Below are positions 29,309 through 38,770 of a DNA stretch of 62,429 nucleotides, piece after piece. Positions within the stretch are counted from its first letter, which is position 1. The number at the start of each line of letters is the position of its first letter. The DNA is from Dendronalium phyllosphericum CENA369. Lineage in GTDB: Bacteria; Cyanobacteriota; Cyanobacteriia; Cyanobacteriales; Nostocaceae. The DNA lies in contig NZ_JAECZA010000233.1 of NCBI RefSeq assembly GCF_016056275.1, positions 1-62,429 of the forward strand, given 5' to 3'. The translations under genes and the position numbers were made by a program. The notes below the pieces were generated by a model, which was not told where the DNA came from, searched no databases, and saw only the letters and a list, made by a program, of their open reading frames with translations.

Positions 29309-31966
29309 GTGCATTTACAAAAACAATTTGTGTTTTTTTACCGTAGTCTTTTGCTGTGTAGTTCTTGTTTAGCGATGTCTATCGACAAGCCGATGCCCGT
29401 CTACGCTGTACCAGTTTCGGGTCAACAGCTCCTAAATACTAAAGCTAATCAACAGCAGTCGTCATGGCAAAAAACTTTCACTAAAGCAGTTGAACCAACT
29501 ACAGAGATTCATAGCAACAGCAGTGCTGTGTATTTATTGAGAACACCCAGGAATCAGAACTCTGCTTCTCAAATCACTCAAGCAACAACTTCTGTTGTCT
29601 CAGTTACAGATGTGAAGTTGAACATTACTGACAAAGGAATAGAGTTAATTTTAGTTACACCCAATTCTAAGCAGTTATCAATTTCACCAAAAACTGAAGG
29701 TAATTCCTACATTGTGAATATACCCAATGCTCAGTTGCAATTGGCGAGTGGGAATAGTTTTCAACAATCAAAGCCAGTTGCTGGAATTGCACTAGTGAAA
29801 GTTGCCAATGCCGACGCTAACACCCTGCGGGTGACAGTAGTTGGGGAAACAGGTACGCCTGCGGTGGAGTTGTTTGATAGTCAGACTGAAGGTTTAGTGT
29901 TTGGAGTGACAAGTACTAGATCTACGGCACAGCAGCCAACACCGACACCAGAGAAGCAACCGCCCATTGAGTTAGAGGTGATTGGGGAGGCTGAAGGCAG
30001 CTATAACGTTCCTGACGCGACTACAGCCACAAAAACACCAACGCCACTACGCGACATTCCTCAATCGATTCAAGTGGTTCCCCGGCAGAGTTGGCAGGCT
30101 CAAGGAGCCATTAACGCTATTGATGCTTTAAGAAGCGTCGGTGTTATCCAAGCTTTCAATTCACCCAGCAATGGTGATGTCTTCACAGTTAGGGGTTTTC
30201 AGACGACCAACATTCTTCACAATGGTCTTAAGGACTATGTAGGAGGAGCTACAACGGGACAAACTCAACTCAACGACATTGAACAGATAGAAGTTCTGAG
30301 AGGACCTGCCTCTGTCCTTTATGGACAAGGCAATCCAGGGGGCACGATTAATTTTATCACTAAGCAGCCCCTGAGCGAGCCTTATTTTGCTGCCAGTATG
30401 ACTGTTGGTAGTTATAGTTTGTATCAACCAACTTTAGATATTTCTGGACCTCTTAATTCTGACAAAACGCTCCTTTATCGATTAAATCTTTCTTACTTCA
30501 ATACAGAAAGCTTTGTTGACTTTTTTAACTCCCAGCGTTATCTAATTGCGCCTGTTGTTAGTTGGCAAATAGATCGCAATACAAAAGTGACTTTTGAAAC
30601 AGAGTTCCGATACCAGCACCAGTTTCCAAGAACAGGGCTACCTGCTGCGGGAACTGTTTTGTCGAACCCAAACGGAAAGATTCCGCTCAGTCTTAACACA
30701 TTGGATGTGAACGCCAAAAACGACACTAGCTCTGTTCTGTTAGGCTATAACTTGGAACATCGCTTTAGTGATGACTGGTCCTGGGTGAATGCTTTTAAGG
30801 TTAGGTTTGTTGGCTTTTTAAGAGATAGTGCCAATTCTGTTGCTCTACAACCTAATGGTCGGACTCTGAGACGCTCAGAGCAAACCGATATAGGAGGGCC
30901 AGGTGTGGATAACGAGTATGCTCTAGACAATCATGTGACAGGTAAATTTAAAATCGGCGGTCTTCAGAATGAATTAGTCGCAGGTTTTGATTTGTACAGA
31001 GAGATCAATATTTACAATCGGACTATGAGTGCTATTGGTTCTATTGATCTATTTAACCCCGTCTATGCTCAGCCGATTGGTGCTGTTACTTCTACACTGA
31101 ATCAAAAAACGATCAATGATGACATCGGCCTTTATATTCAAGATTTAGTAACCCTTGCTCCTAACCTGAAGTTAGTCCTCGGCGGACGAGGAGATTTTGT
31201 CGAGAACAGCGTTACTAACTTTTTAAATGCAAATGCTAATCGAAGTCAACCAGACTTTGCATTTAGTCCTCGTGTAGGTCTTGTCTATCAACCTATCCAA
31301 CCTCTCTCACTCTATGCCAGCTACAGTCAATCCTTCTCCCAAAATCCTGGAACCACGTTTGGGGGTAGTTTATTTAAACCCAGTACTGGCACTCAATACG
31401 AAGTAGGAGTCAAGGGTGATTTCCTCAGCGGCAGGCTATCTTCAACTCTTGCTTTGTATCAACTGACTTTATCGAACGTTTTGACAACCGATCTGAATAA
31501 TCCTACATTTAATGTCCAAACGGGGGAGCAACGTAGCCAAGGCATTGAACTCAATGTGACGGGGGAGATATTGCCAGGCTGGAATGTGATTGCCTCCTAT
31601 GCTTACACGGATGCACAGGTGACAAAGGATAATGTATATGCTATTGGCAATCGACTGCCGAATGTCCCTTTCAATAGCGCGAGTTTATGGACGACTTACA
31701 CTTTTTCCAAGAGTAGCCTGCAAGGATTAGGGTTTGGCTTGGGTTTGTTTTATGTAGGCGAACGGCAGGGAGATTTGAACAATGCGTTCAGTGTATCCAG
31801 TTATTTACGTACTGATGCAGCTGTGTATTACCAAAGAGATCGCTTTGGGATCGCTCTCAACTTCAAGAATCTGTTCAATGTTCAGTACTTCACCCCTCGA
31901 ACTATCCAACTTGTTTATCCTGAAGATCCATTTACGGTACAGGGGACAGTGAGTTGGAAGTTTTGA
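29309..31966 (+). CDS. TonB-dependent siderophore-type receptor with AMIN domain, 885 aa (copy 2)
   Basis: Close paralog of the preceding gene over AMIN, plug and barrel (for example VLRGPASVLYGQGNPGGTINF and EILPGWNVIASYAYTDAQVTKD), but with an unrelated signal peptide (VFFYRSLLLCSSCLAMSI). TonB-box-like IELEVIG precedes the plug. GTG at 29309 gives a complete signal peptide. The 145-base gap from copy 1 and the high similarity point to tandem duplication. The last strand ends in WKF. The ligand is not readable from sequence. Confidence 0.93.
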   Translation: MHLQKQFVFFYRSLLLCSSCLAMSIDKPMPVYAVPVSGQQLLNTKANQQQSSWQKTFTKAVEPTTEIHSNSSAVYLLRTPRNQNSASQITQATTSVVSVTDVKLNITDKGIELILVTPNSKQLSISPKTEGNSYIVNIPNAQLQLASGNSFQQSKPVAGIALVKVANADANTLRVTVVGETGTPAVELFDSQTEGLVFGVTSTRSTAQQPTPTPEKQPPIELEVIGEAEGSYNVPDATTATKTPTPLRDIPQSIQVVPRQSWQAQGAINAIDALRSVGVIQAFNSPSNGDVFTVRGFQTTNILHNGLKDYVGGATTGQTQLNDIEQIEVLRGPASVLYGQGNPGGTINFITKQPLSEPYFAASMTVGSYSLYQPTLDISGPLNSDKTLLYRLNLSYFNTESFVDFFNSQRYLIAPVVSWQIDRNTKVTFETEFRYQHQFPRTGLPAAGTVLSNPNGKIPLSLNTLDVNAKNDTSSVLLGYNLEHRFSDDWSWVNAFKVRFVGFLRDSANSVALQPNGRTLRRSEQTDIGGPGVDNEYALDNHVTGKFKIGGLQNELVAGFDLYREINIYNRTMSAIGSIDLFNPVYAQPIGAVTSTLNQKTINDDIGLYIQDLVTLAPNLKLVLGGRGDFVENSVTNFLNANANRSQPDFAFSPRVGLVYQPIQPLSLYASYSQSFSQNPGTTFGGSLFKPSTGTQYEVGVKGDFLSGRLSSTLALYQLTLSNVLTTDLNNPTFNVQTGEQRSQGIELNVTGEILPGWNVIASYAYTDAQVTKDNVYAIGNRLPNVPFNSASLWTTYTFSKSSLQGLGFGLGLFYVGERQGDLNNAFSVSSYLRTDAAVYYQRDRFGIALNFKNLFNVQYFTPRTIQLVYPEDPFTVQGTVSWKF

Positions 31967-32034
31967 CAGCGCAATAGTGGAATGGCACGCTTGAAAAATT
32001 AATTATTTCCAAATTTTGATGTTTGAGAGTATTT

Positions 32035-32787
32035 ATGTCTGATGATATCAATGTTGTTTGGATCAGTTCTAGTGATGTATTGCAGCGTTTTGATCAACCA
32101 CTACTAGAATATTTATCGCAGTATGTGAATGTAGATCAATGGGAGTATCACCATCATCTAGATGAAGGTAGTTCTGTAGATGAAGCTGTAGATTTGATGA
32201 ATGAGTTCTTAGCACAACCTTCTCATCCCATACACTTAGCAGGTCATGGTGCAGGTGGTGCGATCGCTTTAACTTTTGCTCGTCTCTATCCCCAAAAAGT
32301 GCGATCGCTGGTCTTACTAGCTGTAGCTTCTCAACCTGCTAATACTTGGCATGTCCACTATTATCTGCAAAGAAAATTATTTACTATGAGTCGGCGGCAA
32401 GTTTTAGCAAACTGTGTTCGCCATCTTTTTGGCGAACAACCCCACAATACTACTAAAAAGTTAATGGGTATACTATATAGAGATTTAGAAGAATCCCCAC
32501 TTTTGCATTCTCTTTTCAAGTTGATTCAGTTACCTCAAGGTGGGGTTTCTATGCCGATGATGATCTGTGGGAGTATGAATGATTTCATTGTTAATTCACC
32601 TGCATTAAAAGGCTGGTTAAAAGAGTTTAAGCCTGGAGATCATCTGTGGGAATATCCCAAAGGTTATCATTTTTTTCACTACTTTTATCCTCAACAAGTC
32701 GGCGAACAAATGTTGAGTTTTTGGCAACCATATCATTTACAATCAATGCTGAAATCTCAACCATTTTATCGAAATTTTACAAATTAA
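32035..32787 (+). CDS. Alpha/beta-hydrolase-fold protein without Ser nucleophile, 250 aa
   Basis: The fold is clear (IHLAGHGAGGAIALTFARLYPQKVRSLVLLA; late His in PKGYHFFHYF). The nucleophile elbow, normally GHSxGG, reads GHGAGG with Gly in place of Ser (codons ggt cat ggt gca ggt ggt). It is therefore unlikely to be an ordinary esterase. It stands between the TonB receptors and the binding lipoprotein, where siderophore esterases are common, so a ligand-binding or non-hydrolytic role is possible. The ATG at 32035 is preferred to TTG at 32023. Confidence 0.75.
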   Translation: MSDDINVVWISSSDVLQRFDQPLLEYLSQYVNVDQWEYHHHLDEGSSVDEAVDLMNEFLAQPSHPIHLAGHGAGGAIALTFARLYPQKVRSLVLLAVASQPANTWHVHYYLQRKLFTMSRRQVLANCVRHLFGEQPHNTTKKLMGILYRDLEESPLLHSLFKLIQLPQGGVSMPMMICGSMNDFIVNSPALKGWLKEFKPGDHLWEYPKGYHFFHYFYPQQVGEQMLSFWQPYHLQSMLKSQPFYRNFTN

Positions 32788-32882
32788 CAAGTATTCTCTA
32801 AAGACGTATATGTATACCCTTTTGCCTCTTGCACAACCAAGACGCGATCGCTCTACCATTACCTGTATCTTGTTCACTGTAT

Positions 32883-33878
32883 ATGCCTAAGTTCTGCTTT
32901 ATTGTGCTGCTTACACTATTAGTGATTTCTGCTTGTAGTTCCTTTGGTTGTCAATTACAGAACCGCAACATAGACGTTGTTTCCTCAAGTCGAGCATCAC
33001 CTGTAGTTTTCCATCCAGTCCAACATTTAATGGGTCAAACTCTAATTCCTACCCATCCTCAACGAGTTGTCGTTTTAGATCCGTGGATTGTAGAAATACC
33101 TCTAGCTCTGGGATTCAACGTAGTGGGTGTTCCAGATCCGGCTAAAACTCTCCAAGGGATAGGATTGGCAAATAAACACCCTGGTATTGAAGACATTGGT
33201 GCGCTTCTTTCACCCAACATGGAGAAAGTCATGGCTGTTAAGCCAGACTTGATTTTAGGCACGAAGCGAAACCGGGATACTTACAGTTTATGGTCTCACA
33301 TTGCACCGACTATTCTGCTCAAGATAGAAAACAGTGGAGATTGGAAACAACCGTTTATGCCAGCAGCAAAAGCTCTGGGGAAAACCGAGGTGGCACAACG
33401 CATAATCGAGCAGTATAACGCTCGTTTAGCCGAATTCAAACAAAAGATGGGTTCTCAACTCAAAGAGACTGTAGTTTCCGTCGTGCGCCTCATGCCACAG
33501 ACGATTAATCTGTTAACCAAGGGTGCATTCTCTGGAGTAATCATAGAGGATGCTGGTCTAATCCGTCCTCCTTTACAAAATCTGGATGCCGTAGCAACTC
33601 AAAAGAAATGGGGCAGCCCCATTAGTTTCAACATATCTTCAGAGATCGTCGCCCAGATAGATGGGAATGTCCTATTTCTACCGCTCTTCGGCTTCAAAGA
33701 CCCTACCGAAGCCAATAATGCTGTGCATCAATTCATGGCAGAACCTCTATGGTCAAAACTTAAAGTTGTCAAGCAAGGTAAATTTCATGTAATTAGTGGA
33801 TTTTATTGGCAAGGTAGTAGCTATATATCAGCTAATCGAGTTCTTGATGATTTATTTACCTACTTGGTAAAGGGGTAA
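32883..33878 (+). CDS. FecB/FhuD-type siderophore-binding lipoprotein, 331 aa (copy 1)
   Basis: Periplasmic component of an Fe-siderophore ABC importer (cluster TroA/FecB fold). Lipobox LVISAC at the N-terminus predicts a membrane-anchored lipoprotein. Conserved features: HPQRVVVLDPWIVEIPLALG, KPDLILGTKRN, and the C-terminal PLWSKLKVVKQGKFHVI. The ATG at 32883 places the lipobox correctly. Followed by two permeases. Paralogs at 37751 and 57892. Confidence 0.9.
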   Translation: MPKFCFIVLLTLLVISACSSFGCQLQNRNIDVVSSSRASPVVFHPVQHLMGQTLIPTHPQRVVVLDPWIVEIPLALGFNVVGVPDPAKTLQGIGLANKHPGIEDIGALLSPNMEKVMAVKPDLILGTKRNRDTYSLWSHIAPTILLKIENSGDWKQPFMPAAKALGKTEVAQRIIEQYNARLAEFKQKMGSQLKETVVSVVRLMPQTINLLTKGAFSGVIIEDAGLIRPPLQNLDAVATQKKWGSPISFNISSEIVAQIDGNVLFLPLFGFKDPTEANNAVHQFMAEPLWSKLKVVKQGKFHVISGFYWQGSSYISANRVLDDLFTYLVKG

Positions 33879-34096
33879 TAGTGGAATGGCAGGCTTGGAA
33901 AGCGGAAATACTTGTGGTTTAAGCAGTTTTCAATTATTAATTAAAACTGTTTTGCATATTAACTAGAACGGTGGGCGCAATGTGAGACAATAAATTGTAA
34001 AAGGATAGATGATACGAAAAAAGCATCAACTCTTAATTTATCACCTTTTCCTCTGTTATTAAAAAATCCTACTTTATCTTAACTTGTCATGAATTC

Positions 34097-35116
34097 ATGA
34101 ACATAAATATTTCTGATTCAGAAAAATACTACATTCGCATTTTCAGTTTATGTATAGGTATCTTAGTAGTATTATTGGGTATATTTGCCAGTATTTCTTA
34201 TGGTGCTGCTGACATTCCTATTGCCAAAATATTCACTGCATTCACTAACTATGATGATTCCACTGAGCATATAATTATTCGCTCGATGCGCCTACCGCGT
34301 ACACTGATTGCAAGTATGGTTGGTGCTAGTTTGGCTATAGCCGGAGCATTAATGCAAGGACTGACTCAAAATCCTTTAGCCGCACCAGGAATCTTGGGGA
34401 TCAATGCAGGTGCAGCTTTAGCAGTGGTAACAGTGGTCTTTGGCTTGGGTACATCTTCAGCACCTCTAATTACCCTTGTAGCATTTGTTGGGGCATTGGT
34501 AGCAGCCTTAGCAGTTTATTCTCTCGGTTCACTTGGACACGAAGGCGCAACACCATTGAATCTGACTATTGCTGGTGCAGCTTTAACTGCTTTATTATCT
34601 TCTATTACTACAGGTGTACTGATTTTAAGCGATCGCACTTTAGAAGAAGTCCGCTTCTGGTTAGCAGGTTCTCTAGCTGGGCGAGACTTCAATCTATTTC
34701 TGACTGCGTTACCTTGGATGGTAGTAGGATTATTAACAGCTTTTGCTTTGAGTAGACAAATCAACGTCCTCAGTTTAGGAGAATCGGTAGCTACAGGCTT
34801 AGGTCAGCAAACAAGTTGGATCAAGTTGGCAACAGCATCGAGCGTTGTCATATTGGCGGGGAGCGCTGTAGCATTAGCAGGGCCTATCGGCTTTGTCGGT
34901 CTGGTAATTCCCCATCTGGCGCGGGGAGTCATGGGTGTTGATTATCGTTGGGTATTGCCTGGTGCAGCGGTGTTTGGTGCTGGTTTACTGGTATGGGCAG
35001 ATTTAGCAGCCCGTTGGGTAATTAGACCCCAAGAATTGCCTGTAGGCGTGATGACAGCGCTTTTGGGAGCGCCATTTTTGTTGTACTTAGTACGTTGGCG
35101 GGTGAAGAGAGGATGA
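34097..35116 (+). CDS. FecCD-type permease (FecC-like), 339 aa
   Basis: Inner-membrane half of a siderophore/heme/B12-type importer with about ten helices. Typical stretches: RLPRTLIASMVGASLAIAGA, QGLTQNPLAAPGILGINAGAA, and GPIGFVGLVIPHLARG, which forms the ATPase coupling region. It overlaps the next permease by four bases (ATGA), so translation is coupled. Confidence 0.92.
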   Translation: MNINISDSEKYYIRIFSLCIGILVVLLGIFASISYGAADIPIAKIFTAFTNYDDSTEHIIIRSMRLPRTLIASMVGASLAIAGALMQGLTQNPLAAPGILGINAGAALAVVTVVFGLGTSSAPLITLVAFVGALVAALAVYSLGSLGHEGATPLNLTIAGAALTALLSSITTGVLILSDRTLEEVRFWLAGSLAGRDFNLFLTALPWMVVGLLTAFALSRQINVLSLGESVATGLGQQTSWIKLATASSVVILAGSAVALAGPIGFVGLVIPHLARGVMGVDYRWVLPGAAVFGAGLLVWADLAARWVIRPQELPVGVMTALLGAPFLLYLVRWRVKRG

Positions 35117-36150
35117 CAACAATTCCAAATTCTAGATTGCAAATTCAAAATTCAATACTCAACAATCAACCTGTAACTAGAGTATTGTTGCTACTGCTAT
35201 TGCTCACCCTCGCTGTTTTGGGGATGAGCCTCAGTTTGGGAGCTTATCCTGTGCCGCCAGTAGATATAGTAAAAGCTGTTGTTGGTTTACCTACACTTGA
35301 CCCAGAATCTCCCTTTGTTGTTGTTACCTTGCGTTTACCGAGAGTGTTAATCTCCTGGTTGGTAGGAGTCAGCTTGGCTATTGCTGGTGCAATTTTACAA
35401 GGATTGACACGTAATCCTTTAGCCGACCCTGGTATTGTTGGAGTAAATGCAGGTGCAGCCTTAGCTGCGGTGATTTTGATTGTGCTATTCCCAACTGTAC
35501 CAACTATATATTTGCCCTTGGCTGCCTTTGGTGGTGCTTTTGTTGTCGGGTGTCTAATCTACTTGCTAGCTGGTACGGGAGAAAAATCTCCTCTGCGCTT
35601 AGTGTTAGTGGGAGTAGCACTCGCAGCAATTATGGGAGCTTTCACAACTTTGATACTCACTTTTGGTCAAATAAATGACGTTACCAGAGCATTGGTGTGG
35701 TTGGCGGGTAGTGTTGCTGGTAAAAGTTGGGAGCAAGTTTGGCAACTGCTACCTTGGATAGTTGTCTTTGTTCCCTTGGCGTTACTGCTGACGCGGGAAC
35801 TTGATACTCTGCAACTGGGTGACTTGGTAGCTAAAGGACTCGGTAGCCGAGTCACATGGCAAAGAGGCAAATTATTGTTAGTGAGTGTGGCGCTGGCAGG
35901 GTCAAGTGTGGCGATCGCAGGTACAATTGGTTTCGTTGGATTAATGGCTCCTCATTTAGCACGTAGACTTGTCGGCCCAATACATAAAAATTTACTACCA
36001 GTTGCCGCCTTGATAGGAGGATTACTCGTAGCAGCAGCAGATTTTTTGGGTAGAACTTTATTTTCTCCGACACAATTACCTTGTGGTTTGCTTACTGCTG
36101 CTTTGGGAGCGCCTTATTTTATCTATTTACTCTATCAAAGGCGGCGGTGA
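35113..36150 (+). CDS. FecCD-type permease (FecD-like), 345 aa
   Basis: Second permease: RLPRVLISWLVGVSLAIAGA, QGLTRNPLADPGIVGVNAGAA and GTIGFVGLMAPHLARR. The start at 35113 uses the ATGA overlap and a GAGAGG site. The first 20 residues (PNSRLQIQNSILNNQ) are encoded by a heptamer-like repeat (CAAATTCAAAATTCAA), evidence of a short repeat absorbed into the coding sequence. Ends with RRR. Confidence 0.92.
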   Translation: MTTIPNSRLQIQNSILNNQPVTRVLLLLLLLTLAVLGMSLSLGAYPVPPVDIVKAVVGLPTLDPESPFVVVTLRLPRVLISWLVGVSLAIAGAILQGLTRNPLADPGIVGVNAGAALAAVILIVLFPTVPTIYLPLAAFGGAFVVGCLIYLLAGTGEKSPLRLVLVGVALAAIMGAFTTLILTFGQINDVTRALVWLAGSVAGKSWEQVWQLLPWIVVFVPLALLLTRELDTLQLGDLVAKGLGSRVTWQRGKLLLVSVALAGSSVAIAGTIGFVGLMAPHLARRLVGPIHKNLLPVAALIGGLLVAAADFLGRTLFSPTQLPCGLLTAALGAPYFIYLLYQRRR

Positions 36151-36818
36151 TGAGTACCAAAGGAGAAATAGGGCAGGCGTATTCTTATTCGATCTGCATG
36201 AGTAGTCAATATTTACATCAATTGCTTGCTTTAGTCGCGCACAAAATTTCTATGCTTGATACTAAGTAATATTTCCACTCATATGCAAGCGAACGATCGC
36301 CGTTTAAATTGATCGTCTTCAGAGGTAAGTTATTTAACGTAGTCTAAATATTACCAACAAAGTTGAGCAAAATACCAAATAAATATTTGATACAAATCTT
36401 AAAAATACCATTCTAAATCTTGTTGTTTCAATAGGGGCAACTATTCATGATGCTACTCAAATTGAGTATTGAAACCGTTTTTAATCAAAATCATCTGGGA
36501 TAGTGCTGGTTTTTGAACCAAGCCTAATGTCAGGGCATCTTTACCAAGTGCAAGACTAAATAGCCAACATTATTGGTAGTATCATCACAATATGATTTAC
36601 ACATCTGTCGTAAAAGGCAATGTCTACAACAAGCCCTCAAGGTCTACGCGGTTCTTGAGGAAAAGCCTTAGTATGTGATGACTCAAAAGTTTAACACTCT
36701 AGCAATTGTAACAAGACACTACTGTATTAGGCGATCGCTTTTTCGCACTGCATCTAAATGAAATTATACCGTAGACAAACTAAACACTTATGTCCTGAGC
36801 TTGCGCTCACAAAGCCTT
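36151..36818. other. Long spacer between fecD-like and fecE-like genes
   Basis: About 670 bases in what should be one operon. A 39-codon frame starting at 36150 overlaps the permease stop (TGATG) but looks non-coding after residue 15. An inverted repeat GTTTCAATA/TATTGAAAC stands at 36425-36475. GCGATCGC occurs at 36732. The ATPase may have its own promoter here; no clear -10/-35 can be named. Confidence 0.35.
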
Positions 36819-37610
36819 ATGGAAAATACAGCCCTTAAAACTCAACATCTGAGCCTAGCTTACGACGGCAAATCCATCATATCCGGTCTTAACCTATTAA
36901 TTCCCACAGGACAAATTACTGCTCTAGTTGGCCCCAATGGTTGTGGTAAATCTACTCTACTGCGAGGTTTAGCCAGATTACTCAAACCCCATACTGGTGC
37001 TGTATATCTCAATGGTGCTGATATTTTTCGACAATCAACAACTAAAGTTGCACAACAACTTGGTATTCTTCCTCAAGGGCCAGTTGCACCAGAAGGATTG
37101 ACTGTGCGAGATTTGGTAGCACAAGGTCGTTATCCATATCAAAAAAGTTGGCTGCAATCTTGGACAGATGAAGATGAACGTCTTGTCCGCAAAGCACTAA
37201 CAACTACAGACCTCAACGAATTAGCCCATAGAGCCGTAGATACCCTCTCTGGTGGACAGAAGCAACGTGCTTGGATAGCCATGACTTTAGCGCAAGATAC
37301 GCAGATTCTACTATTGGATGAGCCGACAACTTTCTTAGATTTAGCTCATCAAGTGGAAGTACTGGAATTATTGGGGGATTTGAATCAACTTGAGGGGCGA
37401 ACAATTGTCATGGTGTTACATGATTTGAATCAGGCGTGTCGTTATGCTCATCAGCTAGTAGCTTTACGCGATGGCACTGTTATGGCTCATGGAACTCCAG
37501 CAGATGTCATGACAGAAGAAATGGTGCAGGAGGTGTTTGGATTAGCTTGTCGAATTGTACCAGACCCAGTAGTGGGAACACCTTTGTGTTTACCTTTAGC
37601 AAGGAAATGA
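36819..37610 (+). CDS. Siderophore ABC importer ATPase (FecE/FhuC-like), 263 aa
   Basis: Walker [10 protein letters not shown], signature LSGGQKQR, Walker B ILLLDEPT, and H-loop VLHDLNQ are all intact. AAQDTQ-type features and the length place it with FhuC/FecE ATPases. The ATG at 36819 is chosen ([11 protein letters not shown]) because the decayed copy at 53611 starts at the same point. Likely energises the two permeases at 34097 and 35113. Confidence 0.93.
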   Translation: MENTALKTQHLSLAYDGKSIISGLNLLIPTGQITALVGPNGCGKSTLLRGLARLLKPHTGAVYLNGADIFRQSTTKVAQQLGILPQGPVAPEGLTVRDLVAQGRYPYQKSWLQSWTDEDERLVRKALTTTDLNELAHRAVDTLSGGQKQRAWIAMTLAQDTQILLLDEPTTFLDLAHQVEVLELLGDLNQLEGRTIVMVLHDLNQACRYAHQLVALRDGTVMAHGTPADVMTEEMVQEVFGLACRIVPDPVVGTPLCLPLARK

Positions 37611-37750
37611 TAGCACGAGGTCTTGAGGTAGAGCAGACAACAATATATCGATGGGTGCAGGTGTTGAAAAAACAGACATTTTGTTCCTTCTGCACAGTCA
37701 AGACGCGATCGCTCTAACATCATTCATATCTTCTTCACTTTGTCAATAGT

Positions 37751-38770
37751 ATGCGTAAGTTCTACTTCGTTGTGCTACTCACGCTCCTAGTGGTTTGTGC
37801 TTGTAGTTCCTTTGGTCGTCAATTATCGACCCGCAATATAGCTGTCGTTCCTTCAACTCAAACATCACCTGCACCTGTCCACGTAGTCAAACACGCAATG
37901 GGTCAGACTCAAGTTCCTGTCCACCCTCGACGAGTTGTCGTCATAGACCCGTGGTTAGTGGAAATACCTCTAGCTCTGGGAGTCAATCTGGTAGGAGCTC
38001 CAGATCCAACTAAAACTCTTCAAGGACTAGGGTTAGAGAATAAGCACCCAAGCGTTGAAAACATTGGTGCGGTTCTGACACCGCCGAACATGGAGAAGGT
38101 TATAACTCTTAAGCCGGACTTGATCTTAGGTACGACGCGGAACCAGGATACTTACAGTTTATGGTCTCACATTGCACCCACCGTTCTGCTGAAGGTGCAA
38201 AGCAATGGAGACTGGAAAAAACCGTTTATGCCAGCAGCAAAAGCTCTGGGAAAAACCGAGACAGCAAAACATTTAATGGATGATTATAACGCACGTTTAA
38301 CCGAGTTGAAACAAAAGATGGGTTCCCGACTCAAAAAAACTTTGGTTTCCGTCGTGCGCCTGATCCCAGAGACGATTAACCCGTTAACTAAGGGTGCATT
38401 CTCTGGAGTAATTTTAGAGGATGCTGGTCTAATCCGTCCTCCTTCGCAAAATCTGGATGCTAAAGCCACTAAAAAGAAAGCGGGTAACCCCGTTGGCTAT
38501 AATATCTCTCCAGAGAGCCTTACCCAGATAGATGGTGATATCCTATTCTTAGTGCGCTATGGCTTTAAAGACCCTACACAGTCAAAGATTGCTGTCAATG
38601 AACTCATGGCAGAACCTCTGTGGTCAAAGCTCAATGTTGTCAGGCAGGGTAAAGTTTATCTAGTTGATGATTATTATTGGCTCACTGGTAGCTATATATC
38701 AGCTAATCGAGTTATTGACGATCTATTTACTTATATCTTGCACTCACCGAAAGAAACTAACAGTAAATGA
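37751..38770 (+). CDS. FecB/FhuD-type siderophore-binding lipoprotein, 339 aa (copy 2)
   Basis: Lipobox LVVCAC. Highly similar to the protein at 32883 over its length (for example TYSLWSHIAPTVLLKV and GAFSGVILEDAGLIRPPSQN), so a recent duplication on both sides of the permease-ATPase genes. Its stop overlaps the next start (ATGA at 38767). The two copies may feed different ligands to the same permease. Confidence 0.9.
   Translation: MRKFYFVVLLTLLVVCACSSFGRQLSTRNIAVVPSTQTSPAPVHVVKHAMGQTQVPVHPRRVVVIDPWLVEIPLALGVNLVGAPDPTKTLQGLGLENKHPSVENIGAVLTPPNMEKVITLKPDLILGTTRNQDTYSLWSHIAPTVLLKVQSNGDWKKPFMPAAKALGKTETAKHLMDDYNARLTELKQKMGSRLKKTLVSVVRLIPETINPLTKGAFSGVILEDAGLIRPPSQNLDAKATKKKAGNPVGYNISPESLTQIDGDILFLVRYGFKDPTQSKIAVNELMAEPLWSKLNVVRQGKVYLVDDYYWLTGSYISANRVIDDLFTYILHSPKETNSK

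Noticed and set aside
36150-36269. 39-codon frame overlapping the fecD-like stop (TGATG)
   Set aside because: Coupling overlap is suggestive, but the product has no family features and there is no second evidence; kept only as a note in the spacer entry.
36425-36475. CRISPR-like ATTGAAAC ending
   Set aside because: Only one inverted pair (GTTTCAATA/TATTGAAAC); no repeat-spacer periodicity and no cas gene.
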